Part shown: positions 54,012-62,920 of the stretch, piece after piece | How the letters are laid out: each line of letters opens with the position of its first letter | How positions within the stretch are numbered: the first letter of the stretch is position 1 | Assembly (NCBI GenBank): GCA_020692355.1 | Contig: JAIMKP010000001.1 | Location: 1-64,000, forward strand | Source of the DNA: Desulfosporosinus sp. | GTDB lineage: Bacteria > Bacillota > Desulfitobacteriia > Desulfitobacteriales > Desulfitobacteriaceae | DNA: 64,000 nucleotides | Reading direction: 5' to 3' | Notes under the pieces: generated by a model | Told to the model about the DNA's origin: nothing | Seen by the model: the letters and a program-made list of their open reading frames with translations, nothing else | Databases searched by the model: none | Made by a program: the position numbers and the translations under genes

Positions 54012-56567
54012 TCACTTCTTGTAAGGTGTCTCCTGCAGGGGTAATGTGAGGCGCACTTTCCCATCGAAACGACGATAAGCAGCGGCCGCAGCTGGTGCTA
54101 CGGGAATGTCCGCGATCTCACCCACCCCTTTGGCTCCATACGCCAAGGGTGATGGATTCTTTTCCACTATCACAACCTCCATTTCCGGCATATCCGTCGA
54201 CCGCAAGAGTCCTAACGTTGCAAATTTTGCGGTCGGTATCCCATTCTGAAGTGGAAAATCTTCACGCAGAGCATAACCTAAACCCATGGCAATACCCCCT
54301 TCGATCTGCCCCTCAACCGCTTGCGGATTAATGGCCCGGCCCACATCATGTGCTGCTACCACCTTCTGCACCCTACCTTGTTCATTGAGCACCACCACAT
54401 GCGTCGCATAGCTGTAGGCTACATGATTCATAGGATGTTCTTTATCCGATTCAAGCGCATCGGTCTGCCCAAAGTATTCACCATAGTATTCGGTTCCTTC
54501 CAACGCTGCAAGCGTTGAACCATGTAAGGCCTGCTGCAGTTGTAAGGCTGCTTGGCGCGCCGCTTCCCCTGTAAACAGCGTTTGTCTGGACGCTGTCGAC
54601 GTCCCCGAATCCGGCGTTAAGAAGGTATCCGGAGGGTTAACCTCGATCCTTTCAGGGGACAACCCGGTCGCTTCACTGACGATTTGAATCAGAATAGTCG
54701 CAAGTCCCTGTCCCGTACAGGCTGCACTGGTCAACACGAGAACCTGACCGTTAAGGATCTTAATCCTTACGCGACCCACATCCGGTAGACCCACGCCAAT
54801 GCCTGTATTCTTCATGACACAAGCCATACCCGCATAAGGATGGGATTCATAGGCTTCCCGCACGGCCAGCAATGTTTCTTTCACTGCTGTCCCCTCATCC
54901 GCTATTTGTCCGGTCGGATTAATATCACCGGGTTCCAAGGCATTACGGAATCGCATCTCCCATGGAGAAATACCCACTTTCTCAGCCAAAAGATCCATAT
55001 TCGTCTCACAGGCAAAAGCGGCCTGAGGCACCCCAAAACCCCGGAAAGCCCCTGCCGGGGGATTATTCGTATAGACGGCGAATCCCGTAATGTCCACGTT
55101 AGGCACAACATAAGGTCCTCCAACATGCGTACATGCCCTTTGCAAAACGGCTGAACCTAAGGAAGCATAGGCTCCGGTATCGGCCACGATGTGGGCCACC
55201 ATCGCCGTAAGCTTACCTTCCTGATCACAACCCGTCGTAACCTCCAATTCCATGGCGTGTCGCTTGGGATGAACCAGGATACTTTCCTGCCTAGTCAATG
55301 TCAGCTTCACCGGTTTTTGCGCCTTCATTGCCAAAAGTGCCGCATGATGTTGAACGCTTAAATCCTCTTTGCCCCCGAAGGCTCCCCCCACCAATTTACT
55401 GATCACACGCACCTTGTCAGCGGGCAAGCCCAGATGTGCCATGATTCCATGCTGATCGTCATAAACGCTTTGACTGCCAATATAGACCGTAATTCCGCCA
55501 TCTGCTTGAGGAATGGCCAAAGCACTCTCCGGCTCCAAATACGCATGTTCTGTAGGGGGAGTCCTGTAGAGATGACTTACAACATAAGCGGATTCTGCCA
55601 GCGCTTTCTCCGCATTGCCCCGATGCACCACCGTCTTACTCAAGACATTCCCTTGCGGATGAATCTTAGGAGCATCTGCGGCGAGGGCCGCCGTCGGAGT
55701 GATCATCGGTTCCAAGAGTTCATAATCCACTTTGACCAAGTTTAACGCGGCACGAGCCTGTTCCTTGGTCTTGGCCGCCACGAGTACCAACGCATCGCCA
55801 ATATACCGAGTTTCTTCGCCCACAGCCACGAGGGCCGGCCAATCATGGAAGATATGCCCATGATAACGTTCACCAGGAATGTCCTCCGCCGTCATGAGTG
55901 CTTCAACACCGGAATACGAACGAGCAGCCGCTACATCGATCCCCCGGATTAACGCCCGAGGATGCTTCGTCCGCAACACGGCACCATAGAGCATATCCTC
56001 CACGAACATATCATCAACATATTCGCCCTTACCCAAGGCCTTCTCACGGGCATCCACCCGCTGCGGTTTGCTCCCGACCCCAACCTTAGTCCCAACAGCA
56101 AGCTTCGGCTGAATTTCCCCGCGCAGAACCTTGGCTGCAAGCATGATTCCTTCTTCGATCTTAACATATCCGGTGCAACGGCAAATATTACCGCGAATCG
56201 CTTGTTTAACATCTTGAGGGGTTGGATTAGGATTTTTGCTGATAAGCCCTTGCGCACTCATGATCATACCAGGTGTGCAAAAACCGCACTGCACGGCTCC
56301 AGCCTCAGCAAACGCCCAAGCATAGGCTTCACTTTCAGAGGCAGTAAATCCCTCCAACGTTAATAATTTCTTACCTGAAACTTTTGCTGTCGTCAGCAAA
56401 CAGCTGCGCATCGGTTTGCCATCGACTAAAATAGTGCAAGCTCCGCATGTACCCTCACTACACCCGTTTTTGACTGACGTTAGATGCAGGTGTTCCCGCA
56501 TAAACTCTAAAAGATTGATATCCTCGCCAATCGGATAGACGTGCCCGTTAATATCAATGTTATACAT
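54012..56567 (-). CDS. Fused Fe-S/molybdopterin hydroxylase, selenium-dependent xanthine dehydrogenase type (XdhD-like)
   Basis: 851-residue single-chain enzyme. An N-terminal two-cluster [2Fe-2S] module (Cys36, 41, 44, 56; Cys94, 97, 129, 131) is joined by a linker (about 145-165) to a complete molybdopterin chain with VGGAFGGKEDLSVQ and AFRGFGVPQ (equal to bovine Glu802 and Arg880), TPDSGTSTASRQT and the catalytic Glu in AKGVGEIADIP. No FAD domain is fused. The build matches the selenium-dependent xanthine dehydrogenase/XdhD group of gut purine degraders. It likely acts on hypoxanthine, xanthine or urate-level purines. Start ATG at 56567 (AAAGG upstream); a TTG three codons earlier is possible. 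YqeB and XdhC genes follow. Confidence 0.9.
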   Translation of the reverse strand: MYNIDINGHVYPIGEDINLLEFMREHLHLTSVKNGCSEGTCGACTILVDGKPMRSCLLTTAKVSGKKLLTLEGFTASESEAYAWAFAEAGAVQCGFCTPGMIMSAQGLISKNPNPTPQDVKQAIRGNICRCTGYVKIEEGIMLAAKVLRGEIQPKLAVGTKVGVGSKPQRVDAREKALGKGEYVDDMFVEDMLYGAVLRTKHPRALIRGIDVAAARSYSGVEALMTAEDIPGERYHGHIFHDWPALVAVGEETRYIGDALVLVAAKTKEQARAALNLVKVDYELLEPMITPTAALAADAPKIHPQGNVLSKTVVHRGNAEKALAESAYVVSHLYRTPPTEHAYLEPESALAIPQADGGITVYIGSQSVYDDQHGIMAHLGLPADKVRVISKLVGGAFGGKEDLSVQHHAALLAMKAQKPVKLTLTRQESILVHPKRHAMELEVTTGCDQEGKLTAMVAHIVADTGAYASLGSAVLQRACTHVGGPYVVPNVDITGFAVYTNNPPAGAFRGFGVPQAAFACETNMDLLAEKVGISPWEMRFRNALEPGDINPTGQIADEGTAVKETLLAVREAYESHPYAGMACVMKNTGIGVGLPDVGRVRIKILNGQVLVLTSAACTGQGLATILIQIVSEATGLSPERIEVNPPDTFLTPDSGTSTASRQTLFTGEAARQAALQLQQALHGSTLAALEGTEYYGEYFGQTDALESDKEHPMNHVAYSYATHVVVLNEQGRVQKVVAAHDVGRAINPQAVEGQIEGGIAMGLGYALREDFPLQNGIPTAKFATLGLLRSTDMPEMEVVIVEKNPSPLAYGAKGVGEIADIPVAPAAAAAYRRFDGKVRLTLPLQETPYKK

Positions 56568-56572
56568 TTCCC

Positions 56573-57964
56573 TCAACCTTTCTTCTGCGGTAACGACTTA
56601 CGGGATAAATAGACACCCCTTGGTTGAGACTCGTGGAGTTGACCCTCACGCACCACCTGACGCCCCCGCAAGAATACATGTTTCACCTGACCGTTCTGTT
56701 GAAATCCTTCATAGGGAGTGTAATCAACCGCTTGATGCAGCGTTTCGACACTCAATACAGAATCACCGTTTGGGTCCCAGACGGTAATATCCGCATCACT
56801 GCCAGGCGCCAAGGTGCCTTTTCGGGGGAATAAACCGAAGAGCTTGGCAGCCTGTGTAGAGGTATAATTTACGAATTGATTCATACTGATTTTACCCGGG
56901 ACAACCCCATACGTGTACATAAGCCCCATTCTTGTTTCCACACCAGGCGCTCCGTTAGGAATAAGGCTAAAATCGGTTAAACCCAAATCCTTGTGGCCGA
57001 CAAAATTAAAAGCACAGTGATCCGTCGCAATGGTATCCAAAAGACCGGTACGCAACCCACTCCATAAGGATTCCTGATCCTGTCGCGACCGCAGTGGCGG
57101 TGACAAGACATATTTTGCCCCATTAAACCCTTCCGCCTGATAACACGTTTCATTCAGCAACAGATACTGTGGGCAGGTTTCCGCATAGACTTGTGTGCCC
57201 CGCAGTTTGGCAGCCGTTACCACCTGGAGGGCATCTTCACTCGTCAGATGCACGATATACACCGGGGCCTGAGCAATTTGTGCTAAGGCAATCACCCGTG
57301 ACGTCGCTTCCTTTTCCGCCGTAACCGGACGCGTGAGCGGATGGTAAGCAGGAGTTGTCTGCCCCTTGGCACGGGCTTGCCGAACCAGCTCATAAACCAC
57401 ATCGCCGTTCTCGCAGTGTACGCAAACCAAAGCTCCACATTCTTTGGCTTGCCCCAGAGCCTGAAGTAGTGACTCATCATCGACTTGGAGTGTATGCTTA
57501 TAAGCCATGTAAAACTTGAAGGACGTAATCCCTTCCTTCAAAACGAGCATGGACATTTCTTGGGCCACTTGCATGTTCCAGTCTGTGACCGCCATATGAA
57601 AACCATAATCCGTATAGGATCGCCCGTCCGCCTTGCGATGCCAATTCAAAGTGGCCGCCTTAAGCGTCTCCCCGCGAAACTGGGTCGCATAATCCAGGAT
57701 GGTCGTTGTTCCGCCCAAGATCGCCGCCTTCGTACCCGATTCAAAGTCATCTGCAGTGGATATATTTCCCACTGGGAGATCAAAATGGGTATGGGGGTCA
57801 ATCCCCCCTGGAAACAACAAACATCCATCCACCAAGATTCTTTCATCCCCAGGATGTTCGAGATCGTAACCGATGGCGACGATCTGCTCTCCTTCAATGC
57901 GAAGATCCGCTTGATAGGAATCCACGGCGGTGACGATACGACCGCCAACCAGCACGATACCCAT
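56573..57964 (-). CDS. hyuA: Dihydropyrimidinase/hydantoinase
   Basis: 463-residue cyclic amidohydrolase. Metal and active-site segments are FPGGIDPHTHFDLP, the carboxylated Lys in GITSFKFYMAYKH, VCVHCENGDV, VYIVHLTSEDAL, and Asp in TIATDHCAFNF. Such enzymes open hydantoin, dihydropyrimidine or related five- and six-membered cyclic amides. In the E. coli-type cluster the matching gene is hyuA (ygeZ). In this island it should open a purine-derived ring. The ATG at 57964 has a GAAGGAGAGG site. Its stop overlaps a possible TTG start of the fused hydroxylase. Confidence 0.92.
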   Translation of the reverse strand: MGIVLVGGRIVTAVDSYQADLRIEGEQIVAIGYDLEHPGDERILVDGCLLFPGGIDPHTHFDLPVGNISTADDFESGTKAAILGGTTTILDYATQFRGETLKAATLNWHRKADGRSYTDYGFHMAVTDWNMQVAQEMSMLVLKEGITSFKFYMAYKHTLQVDDESLLQALGQAKECGALVCVHCENGDVVYELVRQARAKGQTTPAYHPLTRPVTAEKEATSRVIALAQIAQAPVYIVHLTSEDALQVVTAAKLRGTQVYAETCPQYLLLNETCYQAEGFNGAKYVLSPPLRSRQDQESLWSGLRTGLLDTIATDHCAFNFVGHKDLGLTDFSLIPNGAPGVETRMGLMYTYGVVPGKISMNQFVNYTSTQAAKLFGLFPRKGTLAPGSDADITVWDPNGDSVLSVETLHQAVDYTPYEGFQQNGQVKHVFLRGRQVVREGQLHESQPRGVYLSRKSLPQKKG

Positions 57965-58047
57965 AATTGCCTCTCCTTCAAAACCGTCCTCACCTGAAGC
58001 CCCTATGTTTTGCTATCGCAAAACGAGTTCACTTGCTGAACGAGGAA

Positions 58048-59304
58048 TCAGTCCAGATCCGGATAAAGCGGAAACTCCGTGCAAAGCGTGGCCACAATAG
58101 CCCGTGCCTGCGCTAGTTGACCCTCATCCTGGGGCGAAGACAATGCGATTCCAATCGCTTGAGCGATCCGTTCCATCGCTTCCGGAGTCATCCCGCGTGT
58201 GGTGACGGCTGGAGTACCGATTCGAATACCGCTGGTAACCTGCGGACTCGCCGGATCAAACGGAATCGTGTTTTTATTGACCGTGATCCCGATTTCGTCC
58301 AGAATATGCTCCGCTTCCTTACCGCTGAGACCTTTAGAACGCACATCCACCAGCATGAGATGGTTATCGGTACCCCCGGAAACTAAACGGAAGCCTTCCC
58401 CGTTTAAAGCCTGAGCTAAAGCCTGGGCATTATCAAGGATGCGCTGTTGATAACCCTTGAACTCCGGTTGTAAAGCCTCCCCGAAAGCGACGGCCTTCGC
58501 TGCGATGACGTGCATCAACGGTCCCCCCTGGGTTCCGGGAAAAATCGCTTTATCAATATTTTTAGCATATTTGGCTTGGCACAGGATCAATCCCCCCCGA
58601 GGACCACGAAGGGTCTTATGCGTCGTTGAAGTGACAAAATCCGCGAAAGGCACTGGGCTAGGATGTACCCCCACTGCTACCAACCCGGCAATATGCGCCA
58701 TATCGACCATGAGGTAAGCTCCCACTTCGTCCGCGATCTCGCGCAGCACCGGAAAATCGATGACACGCGGATAAGCGCTGGCTCCAGCCACGATCATCTT
58801 CGGATGGTGTTCCCGCGCCAGAGCGCGCACCTGGTTATAATCAATCCGCTCCGTTTCCGGATCCACCCCATATGGGATAAATTTAAAATACATTCCTGAA
58901 AGATTGACTGGGCTACCATGCGTCAAATGCCCTCCATGGGCGAGGTTCATGCCCAAGAGGGTATCCCCCGGTTTGAGCATAGCAAAGTACACGGCAATGT
59001 TAGCCTGAGCCCCGGAATGAGGCTGAACATTGGCATGCTCTGCTCCAAAGAGACGCTTGACCCGCTCCCGTGCTAAATCTTCCACGATATCTACATTTTC
59101 ACACCCACCATAATAACGTTTGCCCGGATATCCTTCCGCATATTTGTTGGTCAACACCGAACCTTGAGCCGCCATGACCGCCCGACTGACAAAGTTCTCT
59201 GAAGCGATAAGCTCAATCTTGTTACGCTGCCGATTCTCTTCCAGTTCGATAGCCCGAGCGACCTCATTGTCCTGGGGTGCCACCCATTTCTTAATATAAT
59301 CCAT
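58048..59304 (-). CDS. glyA: Serine hydroxymethyltransferase
   Basis: PLP enzyme that interconverts serine and glycine with tetrahydrofolate. The 418-residue protein shows [20 protein letters not shown] (read in parts), [22 protein letters not shown] and the Schiff-base Lys in [14 protein letters not shown]. As a housekeeping enzyme it need not sit here. Its place between hyuA and arcC suggests it handles glycine and C1 units from purine breakdown. A long hairpin lies between arcC and glyA. Whether a second glyA exists in the genome is unknown. Confidence 0.97.
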   Translation of the reverse strand: MDYIKKWVAPQDNEVARAIELEENRQRNKIELIASENFVSRAVMAAQGSVLTNKYAEGYPGKRYYGGCENVDIVEDLARERVKRLFGAEHANVQPHSGAQANIAVYFAMLKPGDTLLGMNLAHGGHLTHGSPVNLSGMYFKFIPYGVDPETERIDYNQVRALAREHHPKMIVAGASAYPRVIDFPVLREIADEVGAYLMVDMAHIAGLVAVGVHPSPVPFADFVTSTTHKTLRGPRGGLILCQAKYAKNIDKAIFPGTQGGPLMHVIAAKAVAFGEALQPEFKGYQQRILDNAQALAQALNGEGFRLVSGGTDNHLMLVDVRSKGLSGKEAEHILDEIGITVNKNTIPFDPASPQVTSGIRIGTPAVTTRGMTPEAMERIAQAIGIALSSPQDEGQLAQARAIVATLCTEFPLYPDLD

Positions 59305-59372
59305 CGGTTAACCACTCCTTTACCGGATCGATTTTTGGACACACTGAATATCTATACCTAAGCCTTAAGTCT

Positions 59373-59409
59373 GCGCAGAGATCCTTCCCCACGGAAAGTA
59401 TCTCTGCGC
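59373..59409 (-). other. Long hairpin between arcC and glyA
   Basis: Perfect 10-bp arms GCGCAGAGAT/ATCTCTGCGC (59373-59382/59400-59409), extended inward by CTTTCC/GGAAGG with a 4-base loop, about 16 bp in all. No T-run follows on the minus strand, so it is more likely an RNA processing or stability element, or a weak terminator, than a strong terminator. Confidence 0.6.
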
Positions 59410-59419
59410 GTATTAAACC

Positions 59420-60370
59420 TTAGGGATAAACATGGGTTCCCGTCTTGCCGGCAACCGCTTCTTCCAGGGATTCGGGATTGGTGATGATGGCTTGTTTCCC
59501 ACCGTTTTCCAAGAAATCGATCACCGCCTGAATCTTAGGCAGCATGCTGCCCGATGCAAAGTGGTTTTCGCCTACGTAACCTTTCAGTTCAGCCAAATGA
59601 ACCTCGTCCAAGGCCTTCTCATTAGGCTGGCCAAAGTTCAAATAAACCTTGGGTACGCCTGTTGAGATGATGAGAATGTCGGCTTGAATTTCCGACGCTA
59701 AGAGCGCTGTCGCAAAGTCCTTGTCAATGACGGCATCGACTCCCCGCAAGATACCATCATCCTCTCTCACCACGGGAATCCCGCCACCGCCGACTCCGAT
59801 CACGCAATAACCCTCTTTGACCAAAAGGCTGATCACATCTTTCTCCACGATCGTTTGTGGACGCGGAGAGGGAACCACGCGGCGATATCCACGTCCTGCA
59901 TCACTCACCATGAGCCAAGAGGGGTTTTGCATTTGGATCGTCTCGGCTTGTTCCTTCGTGTAGAAAGAGCCTATCGGTTTGCTAGGTTTAACAAACGCGG
60001 GATCATCGGAGGCGACCACGACCTGTGTGACCACGGTGACGGCTGATTTATTCAGCCCCCGTCTCCTTAACTCATTGTCGACAGCCTGCTGAATCTGATA
60101 GCCAATGGCTCCCTGAGTATCGGCATCACAGCTAACAAGCGGTACCTGATGCATCCCGGCGATATCCATGGCGATCTCTGCTCTCCGCAAGATAAAACCA
60201 ACTTGGGGCCCATTGCCGTGCGTCACGATCACTTCATACCCCTGTTCGATCATGCCCACAATATGCCGGGCAGTCTCACAGATCGCCGCATATTGATCTT
60301 CCACCGTCTGATGCAGGCTATCTTTAATTAGGGAATTCCCACCGATGGCAACGACGGCTAATTTACTCAC
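59420..60370 (-). CDS. arcC: Carbamate kinase
   Basis: Transfers phosphate from carbamoyl phosphate to ADP, yielding ATP, CO2 and ammonia. The 316-residue protein has LAVVAIGGNSLIKD, VTHGNGPQVGFILRR, VVPSPRPQTIVEKD, CVIGVGGGGIPVV and DKDFATALLASEI. The start is a GTG at 60370, three bases from the ygeW stop, with a GGAAGATAAG site. Together with the carbamoyltransferase upstream it forms the energy-yielding end of the pathway. Confidence 0.96.
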   Translation of the reverse strand: MSKLAVVAIGGNSLIKDSLHQTVEDQYAAICETARHIVGMIEQGYEVIVTHGNGPQVGFILRRAEIAMDIAGMHQVPLVSCDADTQGAIGYQIQQAVDNELRRRGLNKSAVTVVTQVVVASDDPAFVKPSKPIGSFYTKEQAETIQMQNPSWLMVSDAGRGYRRVVPSPRPQTIVEKDVISLLVKEGYCVIGVGGGGIPVVREDDGILRGVDAVIDKDFATALLASEIQADILIISTGVPKVYLNFGQPNEKALDEVHLAELKGYVGENHFASGSMLPKIQAVIDFLENGGKQAIITNPESLEEAVAGKTGTHVYP

Positions 60371-60372
60371 GC

Positions 60373-61377
60373 TTATCTTCCACCCATCAACAAAGTCATC
60401 ACGGCTTTAGCGGTGTGCAAGCGATTTTCTGCTTCATCATAGATGATCGAATGCGGTCCGTCGATGACGGAGTTCTCCACCTCATTGTTGCGGTCGGCCG
60501 GCAGCGCATGCATATACATGACATCTCTATCCGCCAAAGCCATCTTAGCTTCCGTACACTTCCAGGACTTCTGGGCTTTAAGCTTATCATCAACCACAGC
60601 CACCGCTCCCGAAGCTGCAACTCCTGTTTGGTCGTTGACCCAACTCCCCCAGTTCTTCGGAATCACGATGTTGGCTCCTGCGTAGGCTTCTTCCTCATTG
60701 TTAGTCACCGTCACAGTGCCACCATAACGGGCTGCATTCGCTTTAGCCTGTTCGATCACCCAGTCCGGAAGTTCCCAACCTTTGGGATGAGCCAAGACCA
60801 CATCCATACCGTAGCGGGGGAAGAGGAGAATTTGGGAAACCGGGACGGAAATCGGCTTTTTGTGGCTCTCCGCATAGGCCCAAATGATGGAAACCTTGGT
60901 CCGTTTTAAGTCTCCGATTTTCTCTTTCATCGTCATCAAGTCTGCCAAGGCTTGGAACGGGTGATAGAGATCACATTGCAGATTCATGATTGGGACCGTG
61001 GACCACTGAGCCATTTCATTCAAATATTTGTTACCATAGCCCCAATTGCAGTAGCGACAAGCAATCGCATGGCCGAAGCGGGAAAGAATAATCGCCGTAT
61101 CTTTGGCTGTCTCACCGTGAGCAACCTGCATATTGCTGGAATCCAGAAAACCGGCATGCCCCCCTAATTGGGCAAATCCGGCTTCCATCGAATTCCGGGT
61201 TCGGGTCGATTGCTCAAAGAACATCAAGAACATGGTTTGCGCTTGCAGATAAGGCGTCGGAACGCCCATCGCAAACTTTTTTTTCAGGTCCAGGGAGACC
61301 TCCAGCATGGTATCGACTTCTTCTTTCGTAAAGTCCTCCAGGTTAATGAAATGGCGACCACGAAAAACCGATTGCAT
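60373..61377 (-). CDS. ygeW: Knotted carbamoyltransferase YgeW
   Basis: 334-residue transcarbamylase of the YgeW group. The carbamoyl-phosphate loop FEQSTRTRNSMEAGF, CDLYHPFQALADL, and the second-substrate region MHALPADRNNEVENSVIDG (read in parts) are visible. HxxP and STRTR motifs are those of the aspartate/ornithine transcarbamylase superfamily, but the SMxxGF pattern and length place it with YgeW, whose true substrate is unsettled. Next to arcC it likely runs as phosphorolysis of a carbamoyl compound derived from purines to make carbamoyl phosphate. The ATG has an AAAGGAGG site. Confidence 0.93.
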   Translation of the reverse strand: MQSVFRGRHFINLEDFTKEEVDTMLEVSLDLKKKFAMGVPTPYLQAQTMFLMFFEQSTRTRNSMEAGFAQLGGHAGFLDSSNMQVAHGETAKDTAIILSRFGHAIACRYCNWGYGNKYLNEMAQWSTVPIMNLQCDLYHPFQALADLMTMKEKIGDLKRTKVSIIWAYAESHKKPISVPVSQILLFPRYGMDVVLAHPKGWELPDWVIEQAKANAARYGGTVTVTNNEEEAYAGANIVIPKNWGSWVNDQTGVAASGAVAVVDDKLKAQKSWKCTEAKMALADRDVMYMHALPADRNNEVENSVIDGPHSIIYDEAENRLHTAKAVMTLLMGGR

Positions 61378-61441
61378 TCTAATATGTCCTCCTTTAATTT
61401 TTCTAATTTTAAAATCTTAAGGTCATCTTTTCGCTCAAATC

Positions 61442-62695
61442 CTACTCCACCGCTACCAGATTTTCAGTGGCGTTCGGCATCTGATCCGCGTATTTCTGCG
61501 TATACAGACTCGGAATCACCGCGTACATCGCTGCCGCCCGGACAAGTTCTTTCTTCCAGGTGATTTCATTCGGCGCGTGGGCTTGATCTTCGTGTCCGGG
61601 TCCAAAACCGATACAAGGAATCCCATAACGTCCCATGATGGACACCCCATTCGTAGAAAACGTCCACTTGTCAACGACAGGCTCTTCCTTAAAGAGTCCC
61701 AGGTATGCTTCTTCGAGTGTATTACAAACCGGATGTCCATCCTCAATGAGCCAGGTCGGGAAATAGGCCTCTGTCGGATAAACCAGATTCGTGTAAGACG
61801 GCCTTTCATAGGTATACATCGTCACTTCAGCGTTAGCGGCTTTAACCGCCGGGAGATTTCGAATCTGCTGTAAAGCATACTCCGCGGTTTCCCCGGCTGT
61901 CAGACGACGGTCGATTGAAATCCAGCAACTGTCAGCCACAGCACAGCGTGAAGGTGAAGTGTGGAAAATTTGGGACACTGTCAAGCTGCCTTTACCCAGA
62001 AACGGATGATCTACCAGGTTCTCATGCAAAGCTTGTAACTCCGTCAAGATAGGTGCCATCTTATAGATCGCGTTTTCGCCGCGTTCAGGCGCTGATCCGT
62101 GGCAGCTGATCCCTTTTGTCGTCACTTTGATTTCCATCCGGCCACGGTGACCACGATAGATCTTTCCGTCCGTTGGCTCAGTGATGACCACGAATTCCGG
62201 ACGCAATTTATCTTCATTGACAATGTACTGCCAACACACGCCATCACAATCTTCTTCCTGAACCGAACCCACGACGACCAACGTATAAGCATTTTCTAAA
62301 CCAAGTTCTTTGATAATTTTACCGGCATAAACCATGGAAGCCATGCCGCCTTCCTGATCACTGCCACCCCGTCCATAGATAACTTCTTTATCTTCATACC
62401 CTTGATACGGATCATATTTCCACAACTCACGGTCCCCAATGCCGACCGTATCAATATGGGCGTCCATGGCAATCAAGTGCGGACCATGACCGATATAACC
62501 CATAATATTGCCCATTGGATCAATGGTTACCTTGTCGAATCCCACTTTTTCCATTTCCTCTTTAATCCGCAAGACCACCTTTTCTTCATCACAGCTTTCG
62601 CTGGGAATCGCAATCATGTCTCGCAGAAACTTGCTCATTTCCGGTTCATATTTCTGGGCCAGCTCCAGGACTTTGGCAAAGTTCGTGTCCAACAA
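61442..62695 (-). CDS. ygeY: YgeY-type M20 metallohydrolase (selenium-cluster hydrolase)
   Basis: 417-residue dinuclear zinc hydrolase. Visible: [26 protein letters not shown], catalytic Glu in [24 protein letters not shown], the dimerisation domain ([16 protein letters not shown]) and the last ligand in [14 protein letters not shown]. It belongs to the YgeY group found with YgeW, HyuA and selenium hydroxylases, and presumably cleaves an amide from purine ring opening. I start at a TTG at 62695 ([10 protein letters not shown]) with AAGGGG six bases upstream. The longer frame begins inside the sigma-54 promoter and cannot be translated from that start. Confidence 0.9.
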   Translation of the reverse strand: MLDTNFAKVLELAQKYEPEMSKFLRDMIAIPSESCDEEKVVLRIKEEMEKVGFDKVTIDPMGNIMGYIGHGPHLIAMDAHIDTVGIGDRELWKYDPYQGYEDKEVIYGRGGSDQEGGMASMVYAGKIIKELGLENAYTLVVVGSVQEEDCDGVCWQYIVNEDKLRPEFVVITEPTDGKIYRGHRGRMEIKVTTKGISCHGSAPERGENAIYKMAPILTELQALHENLVDHPFLGKGSLTVSQIFHTSPSRCAVADSCWISIDRRLTAGETAEYALQQIRNLPAVKAANAEVTMYTYERPSYTNLVYPTEAYFPTWLIEDGHPVCNTLEEAYLGLFKEEPVVDKWTFSTNGVSIMGRYGIPCIGFGPGHEDQAHAPNEITWKKELVRAAAMYAVIPSLYTQKYADQMPNATENLVAVE

Positions 62696-62738
62696 TAAAA
62701 TCCCCTTTCTTTCGATGTCTTCAGACCATGATTTATAA

Positions 62739-62754
62739 TGCAATTCTTATGCCA
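62739..62754 (-). promoter_or_regulatory. Sigma-54 (-24/-12) promoter of the ygeY operon
   Basis: Minus-strand TGGCATAAGAATTGCA matches the consensus TGGCAYR-N4-TTGCW, with the invariant GG and GC ten bases apart. Transcription would start near 62728, 33 bases before the ygeY TTG. The adjacent gene encodes a sigma-54 activator. Confidence 0.88.
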
Positions 62755-62834
62755 ATGATCATCGGCGAGTTAGAAACCTGGTCTTGAAAGAAAACTCAAT
62801 ATTAGCCAATTAGCTACGTACCCTATTCGTCTCA

Positions 62835-62877
62835 CTTTGCGACACGCGTCTATCTTTGCGACTCCTTTGCAATGCAA
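62835..62877. promoter_or_regulatory. Candidate upstream activator sites
   Basis: CTTTGCGAC occurs twice (62835-62843 and 62854-62862), 19 bases apart, followed by the dyad TTGCA-A-TGCAA (62867-62877). They lie about 80 to 125 bases upstream of the sigma-54 promoter, the usual distance for activator binding. The match to any activator is untested. Confidence 0.4.
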
Positions 62878-62920
62878 GTTCCTCCATGTCGCTTTAAGCC
62901 CATTTGGTCGTTGTTGGCAT

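Noticed and set aside
62696-62743. Longer ygeY start (TTG at 62743)
   Set aside because: It lies inside the -24/-12 promoter element and upstream of the predicted transcription start, with no ribosome site.
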